The notes under the pieces are model-generated. The model was not told where the DNA came from, did no database searches, and saw only the letters and a list, made by a program, of their open reading frames with translations. DNA of 64,000 nucleotides from Lysobacteraceae bacterium PS02340 (GTDB lineage Bacteria; Pseudomonadota; Gammaproteobacteria; Xanthomonadales; Xanthomonadaceae): positions 186,001 to 250,000 of the forward strand of contig JASCOC010000003.1 in NCBI GenBank assembly GCA_029959605.1, read 5' to 3'. Positions 32,561-40,351 of this stretch are shown in pieces (the first letter of the stretch is position 1; each line of letters opens with the position of its first letter). A program made the translations under genes and the position numbers.

Positions 32561-34003
32561 CTAGAGCAGCGGCGAACACAGTCGGGCAAGGGCTTCGGGC
32601 AGGCGCGCGCTCAGCAGCGGGCGGTGCCGGCCGCGCTGGACACGAGGCGCATTGGCGAACTCGCGTTCGATGTACTGCGCGAGCGCGGCGGCCATGCCGG
32701 GGTCGTCGAACAGCACCGAGACCTCGAAGTTGAGCCGGAAGCTGCGGTGGTCGAAGTTGGCGCTGCCGATCAGGGCGAGGTTGTCGTCGACCAGCAGCGT
32801 CTTGCTGTGTAGCAGGCGCGAGCGGTACTCGTAGACCTTCACGCCCGCGACCAGCAGCTGGCCGAAGTACGAGCGGGCGGCCAGTGTCACCAGCGTCGAA
32901 TCGCTGGTCCTGGGCACCAGCAGGCGTACGTCGAGTCCGGCGAGCGCGGCCGAGGTCAGCGCCATCATTGCGGCCTCGCCGGGCACGAAGTACGGCGTGG
33001 TCATCCACACGCGGTGCTTCGCGGCGTGGATCGCGCCGACGTGCGCGCGATGGATCGCTTCCCAGTTCGAATCCGGGCCCGAGGTCAGCACCTGGGTGCG
33101 GATCGGGCCGGCGTCGGCGGGCGGCGTCTGCCGTTCGACGTCGGCGAGAAAATCGCGCCGGCCGGTGGCGTAGGCCCAGTCCTCGGCGAACACCAGCTGC
33201 AGCACGCGCACCGACTTCCCGACCAGGCGCATGTGCAGATCGCGGTAGGCATCGTTGCGCAGGCGCTCGTCCTGCTCGTCGGTGATGTTCATGCCGCCGG
33301 TGTAGCCGATGCGGCCGTCGATCACGACGATCTTGCGATGTGTGCGCAGGTTGGTCCACGGCCGCCGCCAGATGCGCCCGAAGCGCATCGGATGGAACCA
33401 GGCGAGTTCGCCGCCGGCATCGAGCAGCGGCGCGAAGAACTTGCGCGAGGCCTTCGAGCCGACGAAGTCGAGCAGCACGCGCACGTGTACGCCGGCCTGC
33501 GCGCGCTCGACCAGCGCATCGCGCAGCGCGGCGCCGGTCGTGTCCGGCTCGTAGATGTAGTACTCGAGATGCACGTGGTGTTCGGCGCGCGCGATGTCGG
33601 CGAGCAGCGCGGTGTACTTCGCCGCGCCGTCGACCAGCAGTTCGACTTCGGCCGAAGACGTGGCTGGCAATCCGGTCGTCGCCTGTCCCAGTCGCACGAG
33701 TTCGGCGGCTTCGCCCTCTTCGGCTTCGATCTGCGCGCTGCGCATCGACGCGCGACTGTGACTGCGGCGCAGGCGGTTGCGGCGGATCTTCTGCGGCCCG
33801 AACACGTGATAGACCAGAAAGCCCACGTAGGGCAGCAGGGCGAGGCCCAGCAGCCAGCTCAGCGTCGCGACCGGCTCGCGCTTCTGCAGCACGATCCAAA
33901 TGCCCAGCACCACCAGATACAGCGCCCAGCCCACGGTCAGCAGCGTCACGAGATGCGGCATGGTCGCGAACGACTCCCAGGCGCGCTGCAGGGTTGCGGA
34001 CAT
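32561..34003 (-). CDS. cls: Cardiolipin synthase
   Basis: The 480-residue protein has two N-terminal membrane helices (about 15-65), a basic stretch, and two phospholipase-D HKD motifs: HRKIVVIDGRIGYTGG in the middle and HSKTLLVDDNLALIGS near the C-terminus. This is the ClsA-type layout. It joins two phosphatidylglycerol molecules, or PG with another phospholipid, to form cardiolipin at the inner membrane. Longer in-frame openings upstream cross the divergent amyloid gene promoter and are not coding; the ATG at 34003 gives the expected N-terminus. It is divergent from the fap-like operon across 298 bases. Confidence 0.92.
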   Translation of the reverse strand: MSATLQRAWESFATMPHLVTLLTVGWALYLVVLGIWIVLQKREPVATLSWLLGLALLPYVGFLVYHVFGPQKIRRNRLRRSHSRASMRSAQIEAEEGEAAELVRLGQATTGLPATSSAEVELLVDGAAKYTALLADIARAEHHVHLEYYIYEPDTTGAALRDALVERAQAGVHVRVLLDFVGSKASRKFFAPLLDAGGELAWFHPMRFGRIWRRPWTNLRTHRKIVVIDGRIGYTGGMNITDEQDERLRNDAYRDLHMRLVGKSVRVLQLVFAEDWAYATGRRDFLADVERQTPPADAGPIRTQVLTSGPDSNWEAIHRAHVGAIHAAKHRVWMTTPYFVPGEAAMMALTSAALAGLDVRLLVPRTSDSTLVTLAARSYFGQLLVAGVKVYEYRSRLLHSKTLLVDDNLALIGSANFDHRSFRLNFEVSVLFDDPGMAAALAQYIEREFANAPRVQRGRHRPLLSARLPEALARLCSPLL

Positions 34004-34082
34004 GGAGGACTCGATGACGGCGCCGATCGCGCCGCGCACAGGGTAGCGGCGCCCCATGCAAAAACACGCAACGCCCGGGCAC

Positions 34083-34096
34083 TGTGACCTGTCACA
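34083..34096. promoter_or_regulatory. Palindrome upstream of fap promoter (candidate activator site 1)
   Basis: TGTGACCTGTCACA has perfect six-base arms and lies about 190 bases upstream of the expected fap transcript start, a usual distance for sigma-54 activator binding. The spacer between TGTGA and TCACA is four bases rather than the six of a CRP/Clp site. Confidence 0.4.
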
Positions 34097-34101
34097 TCCG
34101 G

Positions 34102-34121
34102 GTGTCGCATCCGTGTGACAC
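34102..34121. promoter_or_regulatory. Inverted repeat upstream of fap promoter (candidate activator site 2)
   Basis: GTGTC (34102-34106) and GACAC (34117-34121) flank a 10-base centre 22 bp from the first palindrome, two helical turns away, which would suit a pair of activator dimers on one face. Confidence 0.35.
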
Positions 34122-34251
34122 CGGCGCAGCCGCGTCGTGGCGCGGTTCGAGGCGTTCGACCGTCGATCCGCCTGTAACAGGCGGCGACGCCCGTTGCTGC
34201 AGAAAACGGAACCGATCAATCCAAGTGTTTGATTCAAAATAATAAAAAGAC

Positions 34252-34268
34252 TTGGCACGCGCTCTGCG
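34252..34268 (+). promoter_or_regulatory. Sigma-54 (-24/-12) promoter of the fap-like operon
   Basis: TTGGCACGCGCTCTGCG has the invariant GG (34254-34255) and GC (34266-34267) separated by exactly 10 bases, with TGGCAC intact. The transcript would start near 34279, about 23 bases before the fapA ATG. An AT-rich run (34227-34250) just upstream could help bending. A sigma-54 activator is encoded at the far end of the operon. Confidence 0.8.
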
Positions 34269-34301
34269 TTGACTCCCTCGCTGAAGAACCGGGAGACGAC
34301 G

Positions 34302-34823
34302 ATGCGCCATCCAATCCAGACGGGCCTGATCCTGCTGCTGCCGTGCCTCACACTGGCCGCAGGCACGGTGCACGCTGCCGGTGCGCGCGCCGGCGTGCAG
34401 CCGACGCCCGGCGAGATGGTGTTGCTGCGCGACGTCAGCGCCCGCCACGCGGTGCGCCAGGCGCCCCCGGGCATCGGCCTGATCGTCGACCCGACACCGA
34501 ACCGGCAGCTGATGCCGTCGCTGCCCGGCGGTGAACTGAGCGACGCCGACTTCCTCGCGCTCGACACGGGCAACCAGGTGCAGGGCGCGATGCGCGGCAA
34601 TGGCGGCATCGCTGCGCCGGTGACCCAGGTGCTGACCGGCACGCTGGGCGGCGGCGCGAATGCACGCGACGCCAGCGGCGTCCAGGGCGCCGGCACGCTG
34701 GGCGCGGCCACCGGCGGCGTCTCGGGCATGGTCACCGGCGCAACCCGCGGCATCGGCAGCCAGATCACCGGCGCGCTGTCGCAGATGCCCTTCGCCCAGC
34801 CGGCGAATGGAGGCGGGCCGTGA
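34302..34823 (+). CDS. fapA: Fap amyloid operon protein FapA-like
   Basis: First gene of the operon. The 173-residue exported protein has a signal peptide (1-25), a segment GIGLIVDPTPNRQL, a LSDADFLALDTGN stretch and a Gly/Ala/Thr-rich C-terminal half (about 108-165). In Pseudomonas FapA is a periplasmic chaperone-like protein that influences fibre composition. The assignment rests mainly on position, size and export signal, because FapA is the least conserved member. The ATG at 34302 follows GGGAG. Its stop overlaps the start of the next gene by four bases. Confidence 0.6.
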   Translation: MRHPIQTGLILLLPCLTLAAGTVHAAGARAGVQPTPGEMVLLRDVSARHAVRQAPPGIGLIVDPTPNRQLMPSLPGGELSDADFLALDTGNQVQGAMRGNGGIAAPVTQVLTGTLGGGANARDASGVQGAGTLGAATGGVSGMVTGATRGIGSQITGALSQMPFAQPANGGGP

Positions 34824-35440
34824 TCCGCATCGTCGCCTGTCTCGCGCTGGGCCTGCTCGCGGCCGCGCCCACGATCGCCGCCGACGACTACCCGGCGATG
34901 CTCGGCTATCTCACGCAGTCGCGCGTGGACGGCAATGCATTCACCGGCGCGTCCGGTGCGATCGCGATCAACCTCGCCGCCGGCGATCTCAACCAGCAGG
35001 CGAACCTGCGCGCGATCGCGGTCGGCACGCATGCGATCGCCGATGTCGACGCGCGCCAGTCGCGCCGTCGCGACTTCGCCACTTCACCCGACACGGCCAC
35101 GGCCGTCATCGCCGGCAACACGCTCGCAGGCGCGTCGGGCATCGCATCGATCAATCAGGCCAGTGGGGCCGGCAACGCGTCGTTCAACGCGGTGTCGCTC
35201 GCACTGGCGCAACAGGGCATACGCGAAAGCGACGACGACGGCACGTTGTCGGCGGCGTTCGCGTCGGCGGGGCAACAGCACGGTTTCGAACACGGGGGCG
35301 CGACATCGAATCGTCGCGTGGCGTCCGTCGAGTCCACTGCGCTGCAGGGCTTCGAAGGTGTGTTGCAGCTCAACCAGGTCGCGGGATCCGGGAACGACAC
35401 CGGCAACACGCTGGCGATGTCGATCCAGGCGGGGCCGTGA
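34820..35440 (+). CDS. fapB: Minor amyloid subunit / nucleator FapB-like
   Basis: The 206-residue exported protein has a signal peptide (1-20) and three imperfect repeats of about 27 residues: around 44-70 (GASGAIAINLAAGDLNQQAN), 104-131 (GASGIASINQASGAGNASFN) and 176-203 (GFEGVLQLNQVAGSGNDTGN). The pattern G-x-I-x-x-N-x-A-x-G-x-x-N resembles FapB/FapC amyloid cores. In Pseudomonas FapB is a minor fibre component and probable nucleator. It overlaps fapA by four bases. The mature protein has no Cys, so the C-terminal CxxC of Pseudomonas homologues is absent. Confidence 0.75.
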   Translation: MIRIVACLALGLLAAAPTIAADDYPAMLGYLTQSRVDGNAFTGASGAIAINLAAGDLNQQANLRAIAVGTHAIADVDARQSRRRDFATSPDTATAVIAGNTLAGASGIASINQASGAGNASFNAVSLALAQQGIRESDDDGTLSAAFASAGQQHGFEHGGATSNRRVASVESTALQGFEGVLQLNQVAGSGNDTGNTLAMSIQAGP

Positions 35441-35493
35441 CCGGGCACTTCAACGGGAACTCCACGAGAGCAGACGAGAGAGAGATCACAGAC

Positions 35494-37077
35494 ATGAAGA
35501 CCATCAAGACCACCCTGCTGGCGATTGCCGTCAGCGCTGCCGGTATCGGCACAGCCCAGGCGCAGACCTATTACGACTGGACCGTCATCGATCACGACAT
35601 CACTGTCGACGACACCCGCAATTACGAAACCAACGTCACCAACACCAATACCGAGGTCAACACGACGGTCAACCAGACCCAGGACTGGACCCAGACCATC
35701 GATCAGAGCCTCACCGAGTCGTACAACATCGACGTGAACCAGTCGGTGGACCAGAGCCTGACCGAGACCGTCGATCGCAGCCTGACCGAGGCCTACGACA
35801 TCAGCGTCAACGACGCGTTCAACCGTGAGGTCAACCAGCAGGTCGACCAGAGCCTCGACGAGGCCCATCGCATCCGCACCAACCAGGTGTACGAGAACAT
35901 TGATCGCACCGAGAACGTGAGCTCCGACGTGCGTCGCGAGCGCAACGAACACGGCGTGTCGGTGAACCTCGAGAAGGATCTGTCGCTGAGCTCGGACATC
36001 GCCTTCACCGGCGACCCGACGATCACCGGCAGCATCGATCTCGACTCGGCTGCGATCGCCGTCGTCGACAACCGCCAGTCGGTCAGCGGCAACCTCGGCC
36101 TCAACGAAGTGGTCGAGAACACCGCCGGCATCGCCGACGACGTGGGCTCGGAAGCGTCGGGCAACCTGCTGTTCAACGTCGCCGCTGGCGACAACAACGT
36201 GCAGGACAACGCTGCGGCGCTGTCGGCCGCCGACGCGGGCTTCGCGTTCGGTCTCGCCGACGCCGAAGTGTTCGTGAACCAGACCGGCAGCGGCAACATC
36301 ACGATGAATGAAGGCGTGACCAACGCGGCCAGCCTCGGCGGCAATGCGTTCTCGGCGGCGACCGGCAACATCGGCGTCAACATCGCCTCGGGCAACAACA
36401 ACGCGCAGAAGAACGCGATGGCCGCTTCGGTCGCCACCGCCGCCTATGCGCAGGCCAGCGTCAGCTCCAACCAGGCCTCGTCGGGCAACATGACGTCGAA
36501 CGCCGGCAGCTACGAGTCCTTCACCGACAGCACCGAAATGACGATGAGCGGCACGCTCAGCGGCGGCTCGATCGCGGTCGGCTACGGCGGCTACGAAGGC
36601 AGCACCAGCGGCTCGACCGAGTCGACCGGCAACGCCTATCAGCAGTCGAACTTCTACGCCGACATGTGGCAGGGCGAGAACCATCCGAACGGCCCGGTCA
36701 TCGGCCATGCGGACTACGACAACGACAGTCAGGGTGCGGTCGAGAATCCGGGTCGTCCGGGTATCGGCGGACTGGCGTTCGACACCGATTCGGAAGGCTC
36801 TTACGAGGGTTCCGAATCCGGCGAACTGGCCTTCATCGAACTGGGCTACACCGAGCTGGAAGCGTCGCTCAGCGGCGAGATCAGCACGACCCAGTGGGTG
36901 TCGGTTGCGGCAACCAACGATGCCAGCCTGTCGGGCAGCGCCTTCAGCGCGGCCTCGGGCAACATCGGTGTGAACGTGGCGGCGGGTACCGGCAATCTGC
37001 AGGCCAACAGCCTGTCGATGGCGGTCGCGCAGCCGGGCGCAGCGGCCCCGCCTCCGGGCGGTGGTGGCGGCGAGTAA
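35494..37077 (+). CDS. fapC: Major functional amyloid subunit FapC-like
   Basis: The 527-residue exported protein has a signal peptide (1-23), a polar N-terminal module (about 25-160) with repeated DQSLTE-like units, and three amyloid-type repeats: about 221-247 (ASGNLLFNVAAGDNNVQDNA), 287-313 (SAATGNIGVNIASGNNNAQK) and 485-511 (SAASGNIGVNVAAGTGNLQA). Linkers of about 39 and 170 residues separate them, as in Pseudomonas FapC, where three repeats are joined by linkers of variable length. The second linker is Gly/Ser/Glu-rich, and the end is Pro/Gly-rich. No Cys is present. It is longer than typical FapC because of the N-terminal module. It would be the main extracellular biofilm fibre subunit (inference). 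GAGAGAGAG precedes the ATG. Confidence 0.78.
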   Translation: MKTIKTTLLAIAVSAAGIGTAQAQTYYDWTVIDHDITVDDTRNYETNVTNTNTEVNTTVNQTQDWTQTIDQSLTESYNIDVNQSVDQSLTETVDRSLTEAYDISVNDAFNREVNQQVDQSLDEAHRIRTNQVYENIDRTENVSSDVRRERNEHGVSVNLEKDLSLSSDIAFTGDPTITGSIDLDSAAIAVVDNRQSVSGNLGLNEVVENTAGIADDVGSEASGNLLFNVAAGDNNVQDNAAALSAADAGFAFGLADAEVFVNQTGSGNITMNEGVTNAASLGGNAFSAATGNIGVNIASGNNNAQKNAMAASVATAAYAQASVSSNQASSGNMTSNAGSYESFTDSTEMTMSGTLSGGSIAVGYGGYEGSTSGSTESTGNAYQQSNFYADMWQGENHPNGPVIGHADYDNDSQGAVENPGRPGIGGLAFDTDSEGSYEGSESGELAFIELGYTELEASLSGEISTTQWVSVAATNDASLSGSAFSAASGNIGVNVAAGTGNLQANSLSMAVAQPGAAAPPPGGGGGE

Positions 37078-37130
37078 GCGCCCACGAGGTGTGACGTCCG
37101 GTCTGCCCCCAGACCGGGCTTCTCCCGGAA

Positions 37131-37161
37131 GCCCCGCGCCACATGCCCCGTGGCGCGGGGC
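37131..37161 (+). terminator. Hairpin 1 between fapC and fapD (attenuator candidate)
   Basis: Perfect 12-base arms GCCCCGCGCCAC (37131-37142) and GTGGCGCGGGGC (37150-37161) with a seven-base loop lie 53 bases after fapC, followed by CTTCCTTTC. This may partly terminate transcription so that subunits outnumber the export proteins. Confidence 0.65.
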
Positions 37162-37181
37162 CTTCCTTTCGAAGGTCGTGG

Positions 37182-37222
37182 CTTCCATTGCCGGAGGCTG
37201 GTGTCAGGTCCGGCAATGGAAG
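37182..37222 (+). terminator. Hairpin 2 between fapC and fapD
   Basis: Perfect 14-base arms CTTCCATTGCCGGA (37182-37195) and TCCGGCAATGGAAG (37209-37222) with a 13-base loop lie just after hairpin 1. There is no U-tract, so stabilisation of the upstream mRNA or pausing is more likely than full termination. Confidence 0.6.
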
Positions 37223-37261
37223 ACACGCGATGCGCGCAACGCGCATCAGGAGTCGAACGCA

Positions 37262-37957
37262 ATGATCCGCAGTCTTTCCGGCATCGCAGTGGCCTTGCTC
37301 GCGCTGGCCAGCCCCGTGCGGGCGGCCGACGTGGCCTTCCAGGGCATCCTGCCCAATGGCGCGGTGATGCCGGTCAACGTGGAGAGCATGCGCGAGGCGC
37401 GCTACCGCAACATCGTGCGCCAGCACACCGATTACAGCTGCGGCGCCGCCGCATTGGCGACGGTGCTCAAGTTCGCCTACCGGCTCGACGTCGACGAGGC
37501 GACCGTCATCGAAGGAATGATGGGCCTGGCCGATCCGGAGGTCGTGCAGGCACGCGGCTTCTCGCTGCTGGACATCAAGCGCTACGTGGAATCGCTGGGC
37601 ATGCGCGGCCGCGGGTATCGCATCGAGGAAGACCGGCTGCGCGCGCTGCGGGTGCCGGGCCTGGTGCTGATGGATGTGCGCGGCTTCCGCCACTTCGTCG
37701 TGCTCAAGCAGATCAGCGGCGACTACGCGGAAGTCGCCGACCCGATCCTCGGCAACCGCAGCGTGCCGATGGCGGAGTTTCTCGAATCGTGGCCGTCGCG
37801 GGCCATTTTTATCGTCATAGGCAGTGACTTCGACCGTTCGACCGCGCTGCTGCAGCCGGTCGAGCGCCCGAGCGCGAAGCGGTTGTTCGCGCGTCAGGGA
37901 CCGGTGACCGATGCCGAGCTGCTGGATTTCGGCTTCAGCCACGCGGACCTGTTCTGA
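37262..37957 (+). CDS. fapD: C39-family peptidase FapD-like
   Basis: The 231-residue exported protein (signal peptide 1-21) is a C39 (papain-like) peptidase domain: Gln54 for the oxyanion hole, Cys60 in TDYSCGAAALA, His144 in FRHFVVLK and Asp160 in VADPILG. FapD is the C39 peptidase of Pseudomonas fap operons and is thought to process or guard subunits in the periplasm before export. All catalytic residues are present, so it should be active. It follows the two hairpins and precedes fapE by 13 bases. Confidence 0.82.
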   Translation: MIRSLSGIAVALLALASPVRAADVAFQGILPNGAVMPVNVESMREARYRNIVRQHTDYSCGAAALATVLKFAYRLDVDEATVIEGMMGLADPEVVQARGFSLLDIKRYVESLGMRGRGYRIEEDRLRALRVPGLVLMDVRGFRHFVVLKQISGDYAEVADPILGNRSVPMAEFLESWPSRAIFIVIGSDFDRSTALLQPVERPSAKRLFARQGPVTDAELLDFGFSHADLF

Positions 37958-37970
37958 CAGGAGACATGAG

Positions 37971-38732
37971 ATGCGCAATTACACGACATGGCTGGTGGCC
38001 ATCGCCCTGGGCGCGAGCGTCGCGCCGGCGTGGTCCAGCGACGACACGGCATCGACGCACGCCACCGGCCTGCGCGAGATTCCCGACAGCGAACTGGGCG
38101 CGATGCGCGGTCGCTACATCGTCGGCGACAACCGCGTCGCCTGGTTCGGCGTGACCATGGTGTCGAACTGGGTCACCAGTGCCGGCCAGTCGATCCAGAG
38201 CGCGGTGAAGCTCGGCTTTGACCTGCGCGGCGCGAAGCCGGAGGTCAGCTTCCAGCCCAGCGTCACGATCACCGAGCAGACGCCGGCATTGGCCGCGGCT
38301 GCGGGCACCGGTGACGTGGATGCGTCCGGGCTCGCCAATGTCGGCGGGCTGGTGCAGAGCGTGCAGGTCGCCGGTGACGGCAACATCGCGCGCAACGGCA
38401 TGTCGTTGCAGGTGCGCGATGGCGACGTGCCCGTCGCGGCTGCGAATGCCGCGAGCACGACGGTCGCCGACATGACACTCAACGGCGCGCATGCACGCGC
38501 GTCGCTCGAGGACGGCGGCGCGCGGATCCTGCTGCAGGTGGCCGGTCAGGGCGCCGCCGAGCAATGGATCGATGCACGTTCGATCGGCCAGAGCATCCAG
38601 CTCGCCGGCAACGGCCAGGCGGTCGGCAACCAGTTGCAGCTGGATCTCGTGCGCCAGTCGGTGCCGTCCAGCCAGACCATCCACCAGAACCTGATCCAGG
38701 CCATCGGCATGACACGTGCCGGCGGCATCTGA
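37971..38732 (+). CDS. fapE: Fap minor extracellular protein FapE-like
   Basis: The 253-residue exported protein (signal peptide 1-22) has an early motif DSELGAMRGRYIVGDNRVAW, a helical/strand segment (GVTMVSNWVTSAGQSIQS), and later Gln/Asn-rich strands such as SVQVAGDGNIARNGMSLQV and SIQLAGNGQAVGNQLQLDL that echo the amyloid repeats. It matches FapE in position and size. In Pseudomonas FapE is a minor component found outside the cell. It has no Cys. fapF starts 37 bases downstream. Confidence 0.7.
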   Translation: MRNYTTWLVAIALGASVAPAWSSDDTASTHATGLREIPDSELGAMRGRYIVGDNRVAWFGVTMVSNWVTSAGQSIQSAVKLGFDLRGAKPEVSFQPSVTITEQTPALAAAAGTGDVDASGLANVGGLVQSVQVAGDGNIARNGMSLQVRDGDVPVAAANAASTTVADMTLNGAHARASLEDGGARILLQVAGQGAAEQWIDARSIGQSIQLAGNGQAVGNQLQLDLVRQSVPSSQTIHQNLIQAIGMTRAGGI

Positions 38733-38769
38733 GGCAGGCACACACACGCGTCGATGTGGGAGGGGCACC

Positions 38770-40158
38770 TTGAAATCGACACCGACACGCGCGCGACGGC
38801 CATTGGTCATCGCGCTGGGACTGGCACTGCTGTGTCCGTCGATCGGCATGGCGCAGGACGCCGGGCAGATCACAGCCGAGGACCGCGCGCGCATGCAGCA
38901 GTTGCTGCAGGCGCTGCAGTCGCTGAAGCAGGACTACGCGCAGGAAGTGCGCCGGCTGCGCGAACTGGACATGCAGATCCAGGCGCTGCAGGCGCGCGTC
39001 GCAGGCGTGGCACCGGCTATCGCCCCGCGTGACGCGCCGCAGATGGCGGCGCAACCGGGCGCGCCTGCGCCGGTGTCGTCGATGCCATCGTCTAGTCCGC
39101 CACCGTTGCCGGCCAACGCGGCCGCAGCGCCGGCATCGCGCGGCGACGAAGGCTATGCGAGCACCGCCGAAGACGCGCAGCGCGCCCAGGACACCGACTC
39201 GCGCAGCGTCGCCGACGTCAAACAGCAGAGCACCGCGCTGTTCAATCGCCGGCTCACGCTCGAGAACGGCATCAGCTACAACCGCTACGACCGCAAGCAG
39301 GTCACGCTCAACGGCTTCCTCGCGTTGGATGCGATCTTCCTCGGCAACATCGCGATTGAGAACGTCGAATCCGACACGGTGAACTACAACTTCGCCGCGC
39401 GCTGGGGCGTCAGCCCGCGGCTGAGCTTGAACCTCGACGTGCCCTACATCGCGCGCAAGACCGTCTACCAGAAGGGCGGCGCCGGTGGTGCTGCGGCAGC
39501 GATCGCGCAGGAAGAAACCGACGGCCACGGCCTGGGCGACATCAGCGCGAGTGCGAACTGGAAACTGTTCGGCGAACGCGGCCCCTGGCCGGAGACCGTG
39601 CTCAATGTCGGCGTCACCGCGCCGACCGGCCGCGAGCCCTACGGCATTCCATGGCGCGTGCTCGAACGCGACTCCGACAACTTCATCCGCTTCGCGGTGC
39701 CCGAGGAACAGCCCACCGGCAACGGCCTGTGGCAGGCGACCGTGGGCCTGTCGGCGGTCAAGACCACCGACCCGGCGATCCTGTTCGGCAACATCGGTTA
39801 CGTGCGTTCGTTCGGCAAGGACTTCGGCGATCTCGACAACAATCCGGACACGACGAATCCCGGTCGTGTCGAGCTGGGTGATGCGTTCTACTTCGGCGCT
39901 GGTGTCGCGTTCGCGTTCAACGAACGCACCAGCCTGAGCATCTCCTTCAGCGATCGGCTCAATGCCCGTGCGCGCACGCGCTACGAAGGTGCCGATTGGA
40001 TGAAGCTCATCGGCAGCGATGCGAACGCCGCGACGATGAGCCTCGGCGTGACCCACGCGATGACGCCCAACGCGACCTTCGTCGGCGTGCTCGGCATCGG
40101 CCTGACACCGGATGCGCCGGACTTCAATCTGACGGTGAAGGTGCCCTACTCGCTGTAG
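38770..40158 (+). CDS. fapF: Fap outer-membrane secretion channel FapF-like
   Basis: With a TTG start at 38770, preceded by GGGAGGGG, the product has 462 residues and a good signal peptide (1-28). A heptad-patterned coiled coil follows (about 36-80: RARMQQLLQALQSLKQDYAQ onward), then a Pro/Ala-rich linker (81-125) and a C-terminal domain (about 150-462) of alternating strands typical of a beta-barrel, ending NLTVKVPYSL. FapF of Pseudomonas is a trimeric 12-strand barrel with an N-terminal coiled coil that secretes FapB/C/E. The upstream GTG at 38716 lies inside fapE and is less likely. Confidence 0.8.
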   Translation: MKSTPTRARRPLVIALGLALLCPSIGMAQDAGQITAEDRARMQQLLQALQSLKQDYAQEVRRLRELDMQIQALQARVAGVAPAIAPRDAPQMAAQPGAPAPVSSMPSSSPPPLPANAAAAPASRGDEGYASTAEDAQRAQDTDSRSVADVKQQSTALFNRRLTLENGISYNRYDRKQVTLNGFLALDAIFLGNIAIENVESDTVNYNFAARWGVSPRLSLNLDVPYIARKTVYQKGGAGGAAAAIAQEETDGHGLGDISASANWKLFGERGPWPETVLNVGVTAPTGREPYGIPWRVLERDSDNFIRFAVPEEQPTGNGLWQATVGLSAVKTTDPAILFGNIGYVRSFGKDFGDLDNNPDTTNPGRVELGDAFYFGAGVAFAFNERTSLSISFSDRLNARARTRYEGADWMKLIGSDANAATMSLGVTHAMTPNATFVGVLGIGLTPDAPDFNLTVKVPYSL

Positions 40159-40181
40159 GGCGCGCGCTTCGCGGTCCGCTT

Positions 40182-40327
40182 CGTAGGATGGGTAGAGCGC
40201 AGCGATACCCATCGCCCATGCGCGATCAGGTCTCCGTCGGATCGATCAAAGCCACGCGCATCACCGGGCGAGTGCGCCGATTCGCGGACCACGCGATAGG
40301 TGTCGCTGCGCTCTGTCCATCCTGCGG
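40182..40327. repeat. Dispersed repeat, GGATGGGTAG family (fap-regulator spacer)
   Basis: Starts with CGTAGGATGGGTAGAGCGC and ends with GTCGCTGCGCTCTGTCCATCC, an imperfect inverted repeat of about 145 bp between the convergent fapF and sigma-54 regulator genes. Related copies lie at 3591 and 32498. It may act as the shared transcription end. Confidence 0.7.
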
Positions 40328-40351
40328 CTGGTCTTCACGCAACGCCTAGCG

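Noticed and set aside
34083-34096. CRP/Clp binding site
   Set aside because: Arms fit TGTGA/TCACA, but the spacer is four bases instead of six, so it is listed only as a candidate activator palindrome.
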